A DNA stretch of 64,000 bases from Bacteroidales bacterium (GTDB taxonomy: Bacteria; Bacteroidota; Bacteroidia; Bacteroidales; UBA12077). Shown here piece after piece: positions 44,235 through 53,864 of the stretch. The first letter of the stretch is position 1. Every line of letters begins with the position of its first letter. Under the pieces are notes generated by a model. The model was not told where the DNA came from. It saw nothing but the letters and a program-made list of their open reading frames with translations, and did no database searches. The stretch lies in assembly GCA_016342685.1 (NCBI GenBank), contig JAEINU010000001.1, positions 310,001 through 374,000 of the forward strand. Direction: 5' to 3'. Made by a program: the position numbers and the translations under genes.

Positions 44235-45881
44235 CTATTTTATTTTGCTAATCGTTTTAGTAAGCTGTTGATTCCCAATGCTTATTTTTATAAAATAGAT
44301 TCCTTTAGGTAAATCGTTTAGATTGCTCAGTTCTATAATAGAGTTATTTGAGTTTCTCTCAATATTAGAGGTGCGTACTTTTATACCAATAGAATTATAT
44401 AATTCTATTTTTGAATTTGCATTAATTTTTGATACTAATTCAATAGAAACTTTATCAATAAATGGATTAGGATAAACTGTAATAATTGCTTTGTCATTAA
44501 CTATAGAAACATTTGTTGCATTAATTAATTCAGCTGCTTTTGCAAAATCTGGAATTCCGTAACCCATAATATTATCAGGGGTGGAATACTGATGGGCACT
44601 TTCTTCTATTTTTTTAATTATTTCCATATTATTAAGTTCAGGGTGACGTTGCCATAAACAAGCAGTCATTCCAGCAATAATTGGTGCAGAGAAAGAAGTT
44701 CCATTCGAAACTGTAATGTTTCCATCTAAACTCTGAACCGCAGACTTAACCCCCATTGCGCAAACATTTGGTTTTATCCTTCCGTCGTATGTTGGACCTA
44801 GTCCACTAAAATATGCAATGGAGGCAAAAGCATCAACGGCTCCAACGGTTAATACACTATCACCATCACCTGGTGCAGAAATATATTTCCAAGCATCGTT
44901 TCCTAAGTTTCCAGCACTATTTACAACTAATATTCCTTTTGAGGCAGCAATATCAGCCGCTTTGGTTATAAATGTAGAATTTCCATCAAGATCACTATAC
45001 GAATAATTTTGATACTCTTTATCAAATTCTGTATATCCCAACGAAGATGTTATTATATCGATTCCCAGGCTATCTGCAAATTCAGCTGCCGCCGCCCAGT
45101 TATCTTCTTCTATACTATTTTCGTCATCTGTTTTTTCGCTTCTTAATAACCAATAGTTTGCTTTGGGAGCAGTGCCTACTAGTGAACCTGGAATATTAGC
45201 ACCCATTGTAGATAGAACTTTCATTCCATGATCAGATGCATCGAACACTTCGTTATCTCCATCAACAAAATCTCTTGTTCCAAGTATTTGATTATTTTGC
45301 CATAGACTATCAAAGGCGGGTAGGGTGTTTACGCCTTCAAATCCACCATCTATAACGGCAATTGTTATTCCTTGTCCCTGATAGCCATTTTGATGTAATG
45401 CATGACCATTAATCATACTTATTTGAGTAGTTCCATTACCATAGTCAACATTATTGCTGCTATATGCATCCAAATTTTGATTTTTCAACAAATCTAAATA
45501 GGATTTAGAATCAAGATTTACAAATGATTTGTTTTTAGATTTTATAAAACCATAACTGGTTATAGTGTCAATTAATTGCTGATCGGTTGAGTATACAACA
45601 ACGGTATTAAGCCATTTAGATTTATTTAGGATTCGAAAGCCTAAATTTTTTAAACTATCAATATAATAATTACTAACTGGTAAATCATTCTCTATGATAG
45701 AAATATTTTGTTTGATTCTACGTTGGATTGATTCTGTAGATAAGAATTCTTCTGGGCTTTCGAGGGAAAAGGAATTATTTTCTTTATCAGATAAATATAA
45801 CCTATACCTATCTTCTGCTACTTGAGAAAATAAATATGTTGGTATTATGATAAATAGAAAAATAGTAAAGATTTTTATCAT
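44235..45881 (-). CDS. subtilisin-like S8 peptidase with type IX secretion signal
   Basis: This is a 548-residue secreted protease with a signal peptide (about 1-19, ending LFSQ). An inhibitor-like propeptide spans about 20-140, and the S8 domain (about 165-450) has Asp in IAVIDGGFEG, His in DASDHGMKVLSTMG and Ser in NGTSFSAPIIAGM. The C-terminal 80 residues are a type-A Por/T9SS sorting domain: ITVYPNPFIDKVSIEL, IELYNSIGIKV, LPKGIYFIKISIGNQQLTKTI. The protease should be exported through the type IX system and attached to or released from the cell surface. The link with the downstream xseA gene is probably only positional. Confidence 0.94.
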   Translation of the reverse strand: MIKIFTIFLFIIIPTYLFSQVAEDRYRLYLSDKENNSFSLESPEEFLSTESIQRRIKQNISIIENDLPVSNYYIDSLKNLGFRILNKSKWLNTVVVYSTDQQLIDTITSYGFIKSKNKSFVNLDSKSYLDLLKNQNLDAYSSNNVDYGNGTTQISMINGHALHQNGYQGQGITIAVIDGGFEGVNTLPAFDSLWQNNQILGTRDFVDGDNEVFDASDHGMKVLSTMGANIPGSLVGTAPKANYWLLRSEKTDDENSIEEDNWAAAAEFADSLGIDIITSSLGYTEFDKEYQNYSYSDLDGNSTFITKAADIAASKGILVVNSAGNLGNDAWKYISAPGDGDSVLTVGAVDAFASIAYFSGLGPTYDGRIKPNVCAMGVKSAVQSLDGNITVSNGTSFSAPIIAGMTACLWQRHPELNNMEIIKKIEESAHQYSTPDNIMGYGIPDFAKAAELINATNVSIVNDKAIITVYPNPFIDKVSIELVSKINANSKIELYNSIGIKVRTSNIERNSNNSIIELSNLNDLPKGIYFIKISIGNQQLTKTISKIK

Positions 45882-45959
45882 ACAAATTTACGTTAATTAA
45901 TGTCTAACAATCTAAAGATTGGTTTGTCAATAATCATTTACGATTTTTTTAATATATAG

Positions 45960-46763
45960 TTATCTTGGAGGTATAGAATTATACATTTGATCCATCGGAT
46001 CTTGAAATTTTCCTTTGTTTTGCTCCATTTGTTCTAAATATTGATGTTCTAATTCTTCTAGTTTTTTCTGGTTGTCAGCCACACCGTTTAAATAGTTTAT
46101 TTCACTATCAACCAATCCATTTTCTTTATAATAAATCCATTTTCCCTCGCGCTTATTGTTTTCGTACTGACCCTGAATAATTATATTTTCGTTAATATCG
46201 TATACATTATATTCTCCATCAAGAATTCCATTCATGTAAAATACTCTCATAGAAACTTTTCCATTTTTATAATAGCGTTTGGTTAAGCCATCATTAACTC
46301 CTTGTTTCCATTCTGATTCTTCATAGATTTCTCCGTTGTCGAAGAATTTCTTTTCAGTTCCTTGTTTCAGATTATTAACATATGAAACTTGATTTATGAG
46401 GTATCCTTTTTCGGAGTAATAATTCCAAATACTATCTTTACTTTTGTTAATGAAAATTCCTTCTGCTTGAAGAGTTAACCCATTAGTATAGAATTTGGTG
46501 TACACCTTTTTAGAATTCTCTAGGTATTCCATTTCAACTTTCAGATTTCCTTCTTTATCAAATCTTTTCAAATTTCCGATCGGATGATTGTCTTTAAAGA
46601 AACCTGAATATTGAATATTTCCATTTTCGTATCTTTTTTCCCAATAACCTTGTTTGTTCCCCTTTTCGTCAACTAAGTTATATTCTTTTGGGGTTTGAGC
46701 TATCGAGTAAATAAAGCTTGTAAGAATTAATAATGTAGATAAAATAATAGTTTGTATTTTCAT
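45960..46763 (-). CDS. MORN-repeat exported protein
   Basis: The product is 267 residues from the ATG at 46763. I reject an in-frame upstream start at 46832 because a good promoter lies at 46781-46810 between the two and because the shorter form begins with a clean signal peptide (MKIQTIILSTLLILTSFIYSIAQ). The mature part has about eight MORN_2 repeats, with motifs such as GYWEKRYENGNIQYSGFF, GLTKRYYKNGKVSMRVFY and GKWIYYKENGLVDSEINY. Such repeats occur in toxin-like and membrane-associated proteins; no activity can be assigned. The end is polar and rich in Gln and Met. Confidence 0.85.
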   Translation of the reverse strand: MKIQTIILSTLLILTSFIYSIAQTPKEYNLVDEKGNKQGYWEKRYENGNIQYSGFFKDNHPIGNLKRFDKEGNLKVEMEYLENSKKVYTKFYTNGLTLQAEGIFINKSKDSIWNYYSEKGYLINQVSYVNNLKQGTEKKFFDNGEIYEESEWKQGVNDGLTKRYYKNGKVSMRVFYMNGILDGEYNVYDINENIIIQGQYENNKREGKWIYYKENGLVDSEINYLNGVADNQKKLEELEHQYLEQMEQNKGKFQDPMDQMYNSIPPR

Positions 46764-46780
46764 AATAGATTCATTTTTTA

Positions 46781-46810
46781 CAAAAATAACGATTTTAAGA
46801 TCAGTTACAA
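46781..46810 (-). promoter_or_regulatory. promoter of the MORN-repeat gene
   Basis: On the minus strand TTG (plus 46808-46810), exactly 19 bases, TATTTTTG (plus 46781-46788): an ideal match to the Bacteroidota promoter. It fixes the translation start at 46763. Confidence 0.65.
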
Positions 46811-46816
46811 TATAAA

Positions 46817-46845
46817 AAAAGAGCTTCCACATTGGAAGCTCTTTT
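46817..46845 (-). terminator. dnaK terminator
   Basis: AAAAGAGCTTCCA / TGGAAGCTCTTTT, a perfect 13-bp stem with a 3-base loop. On the minus strand it is followed by a T-run. Confidence 0.9.
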
Positions 46846-46867
46846 GATCACACGATATGTCTAATTA

Positions 46868-48784
46868 TTATTTTACTTCTTCAAAGTCAACATCTGTAAC
46901 TTCGCCATCTTCTTTAGTTTCGCCTTCTGGTTGTCCTGCATTTGGAGCTCCTTCAGGTCCGCCTGGCTGAGCACCTGCTTCTTGACTTGCTTTATACATT
47001 TCTTCAGAAGCTTCTTTCCAAGCATTATTTAATGCTTCTGTTTTTGCTTCTAAATCAGCTAAATCTTCTTTTTTATGAGATTCTTTTAAATCTTCTAAAG
47101 CTTTTTCAATGTTCGCTTTTTTGTCAGCTGACAATTTGTCTCCGAACTCTTTTAACTGCTTATCTGTCGAAAAAATTAAGCTGTCAGCAGCATTAACCTT
47201 ATCTACTTTTTCTTTAACAAGTTTGTCGGCTTCTTCATTAGCTTTAGCTTCGTCTCTCATTTTTGTGATTTCTTCGTCTGTTAATCCAGATGAAGATTCG
47301 ATACGAATACTTTGTTCTTTGTTTGTAGCTTTATCTTTAGCTGTAACATGAATAATGCCGTTTGCATCAATGTCAAAAGCAACTTCAACTTGTGGTACAC
47401 CACGAGGTGCTGGTGGAAGTCCATCTAAATGGAAACGACCAATAGTTTTGTTATCTTTTGCCATAGGTCTTTCACCTTGCAACACGTGAATCTCAACAGA
47501 AGGTTGATTGTCAGCTGCAGTTGTGAAAGTTTCTGCTTTTTTAGTAGGGATTGTTGTATTCGCTTCAATTAATCTTGTTAATACACCACCCATTGTTTCA
47601 ATTCCTAATGATAATGGAGTAACGTCTAATAATAATACGTCTTTAACATCTCCTGTTAAAACACCACCTTGAATAGCAGCACCAACTGCAACTACTTCGT
47701 CAGGATTTACTCCTTTTGAAGGTTTTTTTCCAAAGAATTTTTCAACAATTTCTTGAATTGCTGGCATACGAGTCGATCCACCAACAAGAATTACTTCGTC
47801 GATATCTGAAGGCTGCATGTTTGCGTCTTTTAAGGCACTTTTACATGGAGCTAATGTAGCTTGTATTAATTTGTCAGCTAATTGTTCGAATTTTGATCTC
47901 GATAATGATTTAACTAAGTGTTTTGGCACTCCGTCAACTGGCATTATATAAGGAAGATTAATTTCAGTTGTTGTTGAGCTTGATAGTTCAATCTTAGCTT
48001 TTTCAGAAGCTTCTTTTAATCTCTGAAGAGCCATTGGATCTTTTCTAAGATCGATTCCTTCATCCTTAATAAATTCTTCTGCTAACCAGTTCATGATTAT
48101 TTCATCAAAATCATCACCACCAAGGTGAGTATCACCATTAGTAGATTTAACCTCAAATACACCATCACCTAATTCAAGAACAGAAATATCAAAAGTACCA
48201 CCACCTAAATCAAATACGGCAATTGTAATTTCCTTATCTTTTTTATCTAAACCATAAGCTAATGAAGCAGCTGTTGGCTCATTAATAATTCTTTTTACAT
48301 CTAAACCTGCAATTTCACCAGCTTCTTTTGTAGCTTGGCGTTGCGAATCACTGAAATATGCTGGAACAGTAATAACAGCTTCAGTTACTTCTTGTCCAAG
48401 ATAATCTTCTGCTGTTTTCTTCATTTTCTGAAGAACCATTGCTGATATCTCCTGTGGTGAATATTGTCTATCGTCAATTTGTACTCTTGGAGTATTGTTA
48501 TCGCCTTTAACAACTTTATAAGAAACGCGATTTATTTCTTTCTGCACTTTATCATAAGTTTCACCCATAAATCTTTTAATAGAAGATATGGTCTTTGTTG
48601 AATTTGTTATTGCCTGACGTTTTGCAGGATCTCCAACTTTACGTTCGCCATTTTCTATAAAAGCAACAATTGAAGGTGTTGTTCTTTTTCCTTCACTGTT
48701 TGGTATAACAACAGGCTCACTACCTTCCATTACAGAAACACATGAGTTTGTTGTTCCTAAGTCTATTCCAATTATTTTACCCAT
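46868..48784 (-). CDS. dnaK: chaperone DnaK (Hsp70)
   Basis: This 638-residue Hsp70 has the N-terminal ATP-binding motif [52 protein letters not shown] and [14 protein letters not shown], then the substrate-binding domain with [14 protein letters not shown] and [15 protein letters not shown], and a C-terminal lid rich in Gly, Pro and Glu ending TDVDFEEVK. It refolds proteins with DnaJ and GrpE; neither gene is adjacent, so dnaK stands alone here, as is common in Bacteroidota. The DjlA-like J protein of this window could be one partner. Confidence 0.98.
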   Translation of the reverse strand: MGKIIGIDLGTTNSCVSVMEGSEPVVIPNSEGKRTTPSIVAFIENGERKVGDPAKRQAITNSTKTISSIKRFMGETYDKVQKEINRVSYKVVKGDNNTPRVQIDDRQYSPQEISAMVLQKMKKTAEDYLGQEVTEAVITVPAYFSDSQRQATKEAGEIAGLDVKRIINEPTAASLAYGLDKKDKEITIAVFDLGGGTFDISVLELGDGVFEVKSTNGDTHLGGDDFDEIIMNWLAEEFIKDEGIDLRKDPMALQRLKEASEKAKIELSSSTTTEINLPYIMPVDGVPKHLVKSLSRSKFEQLADKLIQATLAPCKSALKDANMQPSDIDEVILVGGSTRMPAIQEIVEKFFGKKPSKGVNPDEVVAVGAAIQGGVLTGDVKDVLLLDVTPLSLGIETMGGVLTRLIEANTTIPTKKAETFTTAADNQPSVEIHVLQGERPMAKDNKTIGRFHLDGLPPAPRGVPQVEVAFDIDANGIIHVTAKDKATNKEQSIRIESSSGLTDEEITKMRDEAKANEEADKLVKEKVDKVNAADSLIFSTDKQLKEFGDKLSADKKANIEKALEDLKESHKKEDLADLEAKTEALNNAWKEASEEMYKASQEAGAQPGGPEGAPNAGQPEGETKEDGEVTDVDFEEVK

Positions 48785-48860
48785 TTTGATAAATTATTAA
48801 ATGTTATTATATCTTTTTTTTTATTTTAAAATTTACTTCGAATAGTCTTAATCAATGTTT

Positions 48861-48902
48861 ATGCCATATTATAGATTGTACAAAAAAGTGCAAAATTGGC
48901 AT
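48861..48902. promoter_or_regulatory. nested inverted repeats upstream of dnaK
   Basis: ATGCCA (48861-48866) pairs with TGGCAT (48897-48902), and inside it TTGTAC (48876-48881) nearly pairs with GTGCAA (48888-48893; one mismatch). They lie about 80-120 bases before the dnaK start. This is not the CIRCE element. A heat-stress operator is possible but unproven. Confidence 0.3.
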
Positions 48903-48967
48903 TTATTGTAGGCGTAATTATTCCATGAAGTCAGTTCTTGTGACAAAAAGACAGAATTTATTTCAAT

Positions 48968-49576
48968 TTATTCTTCCTCGATATATTCAATTATTTTATT
49001 ATAAAGATCTAGCAATTGTTCCGAAGTGTTTTCAATTTGAGATAAGATAGATCGTTGATACTTTATTTTATTTAATGCTTCTTCTTTATTCTTTGATTCA
49101 ATATTCAATGTTTTATCATAAATATAGGATTCTATTTGATTCATATAAATACTTTGTACCGAATACAATGAAGAATAAGTTATAATAAGGTCAAAATCCA
49201 TAAAATTAATTGCATCGGTAGCTTTTATTGCCTCCCAGGCAATTTGTGTTACCAGACTTAGACTTAATTTGGTCGTAGTTGGTCGTTCAAGAGAAGTGCT
49301 GTTTTCGTACAATAGAATAACTGAATCAAGTTCATTTAAAAAAGAATTGTATATGGGAATTGTATTTTCAATCCTTTCTTTATTTACTAAAATTTCATCC
49401 TGCATATTCCTATTAGCTTGTTCAACTAAAATTTCGTTTTGCTTGTTTTGTTGCCACTCATTTACCCATAAAGCAAGAAGTACAGCAAAAACTACAGAAA
49501 ACACTTCTATAATAATTTTAATAATATATTCTCGATTAATTTTTAAAGGTGATTTTTTAAGTTTCATTTTAATCAT
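48968..49576 (-). CDS. single-span membrane protein, DUF6090-like
   Basis: This 202-residue protein has a basic N-terminus and one membrane span (about 20-42, IIKIIIEVFSVVFAVLLALWV) followed by NEWQQNKQNE. That layout and motif, with a helical polar remainder, resemble the DUF6090 family common in marine Bacteroidota. The rest is largely helical and coiled-coil-like. The function is unknown. An exact -7 box TATTTTTG is found on the minus strand at plus 49594-49601, about 18 bases before the start, and the start may be either the first Met or the one three residues later. Confidence 0.7.
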   Translation of the reverse strand: MIKMKLKKSPLKINREYIIKIIIEVFSVVFAVLLALWVNEWQQNKQNEILVEQANRNMQDEILVNKERIENTIPIYNSFLNELDSVILLYENSTSLERPTTTKLSLSLVTQIAWEAIKATDAINFMDFDLIITYSSLYSVQSIYMNQIESYIYDKTLNIESKNKEEALNKIKYQRSILSQIENTSEQLLDLYNKIIEYIEEE

Positions 49577-49665
49577 TTATTTTTTTGCGAAGCCAAAAAT
49601 AGTGAATCTTGGTTATTATATGGTATAAGTTTCTGCGAATTCGAGAATTTGTTTTGTATTATTTG

Positions 49666-49673
49666 TAGCTTTG
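49666..49673 (+). promoter_or_regulatory. -7 promoter box of panB
   Basis: TAGCTTTG matches TAnnTTTG. It overlaps an alternative in-frame start (49671), which is why the ATG at 49698 is taken as the real one. Confidence 0.5.
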
Positions 49674-49697
49674 TCGTTTGTAATAAACATTAAAACT

Positions 49698-50513
49698 ATG
49701 TCAGTTCATCAAAACGTAAAAAGAGTAACTACTCATGTTCTTCATGAGATGAAACTTAGAGGAATAAAAATAGCTATGTTAACAGCTTATGATTATTCAA
49801 TGGCGAGAATTATTGATCAAGCAAATATTGATGTTATTTTGGTTGGCGATTCGGCTTCAAATGTTATGGCAGGTAACGAAACAACATTACCTATAACAAT
49901 GGATGAGATGATTTATCATGCAAAATCTGTTGTGCGTGGCGTTAACAGAGCTTTGGTTGTAGTTGATTTACCGTTTGGTTCGTATCAAGGAAATTCAAAG
50001 GAAGCATTGACAAATGCGATACGAATTATGAAAGAAACTGGAGGTCATGCTGTCAAGATTGAAGGAGGAAGTGAAATTATTGAATCTGTTCAAAGAATTT
50101 TATCCGCAGGAATTCCAGTGATGGGGCACTTAGGATTAACACCTCAATCTATTCATAAGTTTGGCACATACGTAGTAAGAGCAAGAGAAGAAGAAGAGGC
50201 TGAGAAGTTAATTGCTGATGCACACAAATTGGAAGAAGCAGGTTGCTTTGGGATTGTTTTGGAGAAAATACCTGCAAAATTAGCTGCAAGAGTTGCTCAG
50301 GAATTAACAATTCCAATTATTGGTATTGGTGCAGGTCATGAAGTAGATGGTCAGGTTCTTGTTTTGCATGATATGTTAGGAATTACTCAAGAATTTTCAC
50401 CGAGATTTTTGCGTCGTTATCATAATTTATTTGAGGAAATAAAAGGCTCAGTGAAATCATATATTAATGATGTTAAAACAGTTGATTTCCCTAATGAGAA
50501 AGAACAATATTAA
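49698..50513 (+). CDS. panB: 3-methyl-2-oxobutanoate hydroxymethyltransferase
   Basis: PanB adds a hydroxymethyl group from methylene-tetrahydrofolate to 3-methyl-2-oxobutanoate to make ketopantoate, the first step of pantothenate and CoA synthesis. Motifs are [66 protein letters not shown], and [21 protein letters not shown]. The product is 271 residues from the ATG at 49698. No other pan gene is adjacent, so it is a lone gene. A pseudouridine synthase gene follows after about 90 bases. Confidence 0.96.
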   Translation: MSVHQNVKRVTTHVLHEMKLRGIKIAMLTAYDYSMARIIDQANIDVILVGDSASNVMAGNETTLPITMDEMIYHAKSVVRGVNRALVVVDLPFGSYQGNSKEALTNAIRIMKETGGHAVKIEGGSEIIESVQRILSAGIPVMGHLGLTPQSIHKFGTYVVRAREEEEAEKLIADAHKLEEAGCFGIVLEKIPAKLAARVAQELTIPIIGIGAGHEVDGQVLVLHDMLGITQEFSPRFLRRYHNLFEEIKGSVKSYINDVKTVDFPNEKEQY

Positions 50514-50603
50514 TTTTTAGATAGTAGTACATATTATAATTTCTGGAAAATCTCGATGTTTATCGGGAGCGGAATCAGTTTGTAAAGCCCTAATTAAAAA
50601 CAC

Positions 50604-51281
50604 ATGGAAATTCTTTTTGAAGACAATCATATAATAGCGGTAAATAAAAAAACATCAGATATTGTTCAGGGTGATAAAACAGGAGATGAACCTTTATCTG
50701 AAAAAGTAAAAAGCTATATTAAAAAGAAATATGAAAAGCCCGGTGCAGTATATTTAGGTGTAACTCATCGCTTAGATCGGCCCGTAAGTGGAGCAATATT
50801 GTTTGCAAGAACGAGTAAGGCACTTACAAGATTGAACGAAATGTTTTTAAAGAAAGAAATTCAGAAAACCTACTGGGCTATTGTTAAGAATATGCCAGAA
50901 AAGGAATCAGATACTTTGAATCATTACATTGTTCGAGATCAGAAGAAAAATAAATCTTTTGCTTTTGATAAAGAAGCAAAAAACTCAAAATTGGCGAGCC
51001 TGTCATATAAATTAATTGCAACAGCAGAGAATTATTATTTATTGGAAGTTGATTTGCATACAGGGAGACATCATCAGATTCGCTGCCAATTAGCAAAAAT
51101 TGGTTGTCCAATAAAAGGTGATCTAAAATATGGTTTCCCAAGATCAAATCCTGATGGTGGTATAAGTTTACATGCTCGAAAAATTAAATTTTCTCACCCT
51201 GTAAAAAAGGAGCAAGTAGAAATTATCGCAACGCCTCCTCCCAATGATAGTTTGTGGAAATATTTTCTTTCTATCTTGTAA
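50604..51281 (+). CDS. RluA-family RNA pseudouridine synthase
   Basis: This 225-residue enzyme isomerises uridine to pseudouridine in rRNA or tRNA. The core motif HRLDRPVSGAILFART carries the catalytic Asp, preceded by MEILFEDNHIIAVNKKTSDI and followed by VDLHTGRHHQIRCQLAKIG and ISLHARKIKFSHP. There is no S4 domain at the N-terminus, so it is the short RluA type (as in RluA or TruC) rather than RluC or RluD. The exact target nucleotide cannot be told. Confidence 0.93.
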   Translation: MEILFEDNHIIAVNKKTSDIVQGDKTGDEPLSEKVKSYIKKKYEKPGAVYLGVTHRLDRPVSGAILFARTSKALTRLNEMFLKKEIQKTYWAIVKNMPEKESDTLNHYIVRDQKKNKSFAFDKEAKNSKLASLSYKLIATAENYYLLEVDLHTGRHHQIRCQLAKIGCPIKGDLKYGFPRSNPDGGISLHARKIKFSHPVKKEQVEIIATPPPNDSLWKYFLSIL

Positions 51282-51363
51282 TAGAAATACCTTATGGCTA
51301 TATAAAAAAAATATTATAATTTAGCTGCGGATTAATAAATGGATTAATTGGGAAATTACTAAA

Positions 51364-52200
51364 ATGTTTAAATTTTTAAAGAGACCATATAAGTTTAATG
51401 ATGATTTAAAATATAATAGTAAGCTAATATTTTTCATAAGTATTGGAGTGTTAGTTTTCTTGTATTTATTTCAGCCGCTAGACGTAAGTTTAATGAATAA
51501 TAAAGAAAAACTTTATGTAGTTGTTGGTCTAGGTACAATTACTTTTCTTTCTCTTAGTCTGAATTTACTTATTCTTCCAAGTTTGTTTCCCGGTATTTTT
51601 GTTAAAAGAATCTGGAATATTAAAAAAGAGATACTTTGGAATTTATGGATTTTAACAACTATATCTGTAGGCTATTATTTATATTATAAAATGCTGGGAA
51701 TTTTTGATGTTGATTTTAAGATGGTTCTTGGATTAATAATAATTGCAATTATTCCAATTACTGGCTTGATAACAGTTAACAGAAACAGAATCCTTAGGTC
51801 ATATGTGAAAATATCAAAAGGGATTAATAAGAAACTTAAAGAGAATCGATTTAAAGAAGAGAAATTAGTTCATTTTGAATCGGACTATGTAAATGATAAT
51901 CTTTCTATAAAAGTTAATTTGCTAATATTAATTAGAGCGGCAAATAATTACATTGAAGTTTTTTGGAAAGAAAAGGATGGTGTTAAAAGCCAGATGATTA
52001 GAACTAGTTTGAAAAAAGCAGAAGAATTACTTGAAGAGCATAAATTTATTTTTAAATGTCACCGATCATATTTGGTTAATACAAAATTAATAGACAAGAT
52101 GGAAGGTAATCTTCGAGGATATAATTTGTTCTTTGAGGACATAGATTTTACGGTTCCTGTTTCTAAAAATTTCGCATTCCAACTAAAACGTCTAATGTAA
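51364..52200 (+). CDS. membrane-anchored LytTR DNA-binding regulator
   Basis: This 278-residue protein has four membrane spans (about 22-38, 55-78, 96-113, 123-140), a charged linker (KLKENRFKEEKLVHFESDYV), and a C-terminal LytTR DNA-binding domain (about 175-275: LILIRAANNYIEVFW, MIRTSLKKAEELLEEHKFIFKCHRSYLVN, VPVSKNF). It has no receiver domain, so it would be a one-component regulator that senses at the membrane. Direct repeats 21 bp apart lie just downstream (52223-52252), ahead of the nitronate-monooxygenase gene, a possible target. Confidence 0.88.
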   Translation: MFKFLKRPYKFNDDLKYNSKLIFFISIGVLVFLYLFQPLDVSLMNNKEKLYVVVGLGTITFLSLSLNLLILPSLFPGIFVKRIWNIKKEILWNLWILTTISVGYYLYYKMLGIFDVDFKMVLGLIIIAIIPITGLITVNRNRILRSYVKISKGINKKLKENRFKEEKLVHFESDYVNDNLSIKVNLLILIRAANNYIEVFWKEKDGVKSQMIRTSLKKAEELLEEHKFIFKCHRSYLVNTKLIDKMEGNLRGYNLFFEDIDFTVPVSKNFAFQLKRLM

Positions 52201-52222
52201 TCTCACAACTAGACTGATTCAC

Positions 52223-52252
52223 TTCACCCCTGTATTGTGTTTTTTCGTCCCT
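52223..52252 (+). promoter_or_regulatory. paired direct repeats, candidate LytTR site
   Basis: TTCACCCCT (52223-52231) and TTCGTCCCT (52244-52252) share 7 of 9 bases at a 21-bp offset. They lie upstream of the promoter of the nitronate-monooxygenase-like gene and just after the membrane LytTR gene. Confidence 0.4.
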
Positions 52253-52296
52253 AAAATGTGTGATATAAACCTTTTCAGGTGTCTTGGTACCTATTT

Positions 52297-52328
52297 TTGA
52301 ATTTGCAGGTTTTTTCGTATTAGTTTTG
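52297..52328 (+). promoter_or_regulatory. promoter of the nitronate-monooxygenase-like gene
   Basis: TTG (52297-52299), 21 bases, TAGTTTTG (52321-52328, exact TAnnTTTG). The start codon is at 52352. Confidence 0.55.
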
Positions 52329-52351
52329 TCATCGAATTTAATTAGAATAAT

Positions 52352-53530
52352 ATGAATCCTTTGAGAATTGGAAACTTAAACGTGAAACTACCTATTATTC
52401 AAGGTGGGATGGGAGTAGCAATATCATTATCAGGTTTAGCTTCGGCAGTTGCAAATGCAGGTGGAATAGGTGTTATATCGGCTGTTGCTATCGGAATGAC
52501 AGAGCCTGATTACATGAAGAATTATAAAGAAGCAAATAAGCGAGCCTTAAGAAAAGAGATTAGAAAGGCGCGAAGCCTTACGAATGGTGTTTTAGGAGTG
52601 AACTTAATGGTGGCGGTAAATGATTATGAAGCTTTATTTACAGTAGCTCTTGAAGAAAAAATAGATGTGATTATTTTGGGTGCTGGATTGCCTCTTAAAA
52701 TGCCTCAATACCTATTAGAAAAGGGGTTTGATCAAACACACACTAAAATAATACCAAAAGTTTCATCTGCAAAAGCTGCAAAAGTTATATTTTCATATTG
52801 GGCTAAGAATTTTAATCATATTCCAGACGCTGTTGTTGTTGAAGGTCCTAAGGCAGGAGGCCATCTTGGTTTTAAAAAATCAGATCTAATTAATAATGAT
52901 ATTTCACTTGAAACATTGGTTGAAGAAACTGTAGAAGTGTTAAAGTCTTTTGAAAAAGAATTTGATAAGGAAGTTCCTGTGATTGCAGGTGGCGGAATTT
53001 ATGAAGGAAAAGATATTTACAATATATTAAAAAAAGGTGCCAAGGGAGTAAAAATGGGCAGTAGGTTTGTAACCACAAACGAATGTGATGCATCCTTGGA
53101 ATTTAAAAAGACCTATTTAAACTGTAAAGAGGAAGATATTACTTTAATTAATAGCCCAGTAGGGTTGCCAGGAAGAGCTATTCGCAACAATTTTGTAGAT
53201 CAAATAAATGAAGGGCAAACAAAACCATTTAAATGCTATTGGAAGTGTTTAAAATCATGTGATTCAAAAAACGTACCTTATTGTATTGCCCAAGCATTGC
53301 ACAATGCAGCTCAAGGAAATATGGCTGAGGGATTTGCTTTTGCAGGTTCGGATGCTTATAAAGCAACTAAAATTACAAGTGTTTCAGATACTATATTAGA
53401 TTTGCGACTAGATTATTATAGAGCAAAATATTTTGAGTATCTAAAGAATTTTATTGGAGAAAACTTTAAACCGGTTAAATTCAATGTTCCATCATTATTG
53501 GAAGGAATGTTACGGCCTCAAATTGTTTAG
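52352..53530 (+). CDS. nitronate monooxygenase / FabK-like flavin oxidoreductase
   Basis: This 392-residue FMN-dependent TIM-barrel enzyme of the 2-nitropropane dioxygenase superfamily starts with the family block LPIIQGGMGVAISLSGLASAVANAGGIGVIS. It also has GVNLMVAVNDY, DAVVVEGPKAGGHLGF with a conserved His, PVIAGGGIYEG and GAKGVKMGSRFVTTNECDA for the phosphate-binding loop. The C-terminal third has extra Cys residues (CYWKCLKSCDSKNVPYC) typical of the longer Bacteroidia form. It may oxidise nitronates or act as an enoyl-ACP reductase; the sequence does not decide. It follows a membrane LytTR regulator. Confidence 0.88.
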   Translation: MNPLRIGNLNVKLPIIQGGMGVAISLSGLASAVANAGGIGVISAVAIGMTEPDYMKNYKEANKRALRKEIRKARSLTNGVLGVNLMVAVNDYEALFTVALEEKIDVIILGAGLPLKMPQYLLEKGFDQTHTKIIPKVSSAKAAKVIFSYWAKNFNHIPDAVVVEGPKAGGHLGFKKSDLINNDISLETLVEETVEVLKSFEKEFDKEVPVIAGGGIYEGKDIYNILKKGAKGVKMGSRFVTTNECDASLEFKKTYLNCKEEDITLINSPVGLPGRAIRNNFVDQINEGQTKPFKCYWKCLKSCDSKNVPYCIAQALHNAAQGNMAEGFAFAGSDAYKATKITSVSDTILDLRLDYYRAKYFEYLKNFIGENFKPVKFNVPSLLEGMLRPQIV

Positions 53531-53560
53531 AAAAATACAGAACTAATTATTTATTAGGAT

Positions 53561-53592
53561 TTTGGAAGAAAAATAATTATTACGTATATTTG
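53561..53592 (+). promoter_or_regulatory. cold-shock gene promoter
   Basis: TTTG (53561-53564), 20 bases, TATATTTG (53585-53592): both boxes exact. The start codon is 23 bases further on. Confidence 0.65.
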
Positions 53593-53614
53593 ATTGAACT
53601 TATAAATTAATAAT

Positions 53615-53806
53615 ATGAATAAAGGAATTGTAAAATTTTTTAATGAATCAAAAGGATATGGATTTGTTAAAGATCAAGAATCTGAAAAAGAGTATTTTGT
53701 ACACGTATCAGGTTTGATAGATAAAGTTAATGAAAACGATGAAGTAACCTATGATTTAGAAGAAGGTAAAAAAGGTTTAAATGCGGTAAATGTGAAATTA
53801 GCTTAG
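53615..53806 (+). CDS. cold-shock domain protein
   Basis: This 63-residue single-stranded nucleic-acid-binding protein has RNP1 KGYGFVKD and RNP2-like YFVHVS, with the usual start MNKGIVKFFNESKG. Such proteins melt RNA structure at low temperature or during growth changes. It is slightly shorter than E. coli CspA, in line with the Bacteroidota type. The leader is only about 20 bases, too short for the long structured leader of cspA. A perfect palindromic terminator follows. Confidence 0.95.
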   Translation: MNKGIVKFFNESKGYGFVKDQESEKEYFVHVSGLIDKVNENDEVTYDLEEGKKGLNAVNVKLA

Positions 53807-53830
53807 TCTAAATATTTAATGCATAATTTA

Positions 53831-53864
53831 AAAAAAGAGCCTTATTTAAATAAGGCTCTTTTTT
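53831..53864. terminator. palindromic bidirectional terminator
   Basis: A perfect 17-bp arm repeat (A-run, GAGCCTTATTT, then its complement and a T-run) lies between the convergent csp and yhcH genes. It overlaps the last bases of yhcH by two. Confidence 0.85.

Noticed and set aside
45883-45890. TAAATTTG promoter-like box on the minus strand at the subtilisin gene
   Set aside because: It lies two bases from the start codon, so transcription would begin inside the gene and lose the signal peptide start.
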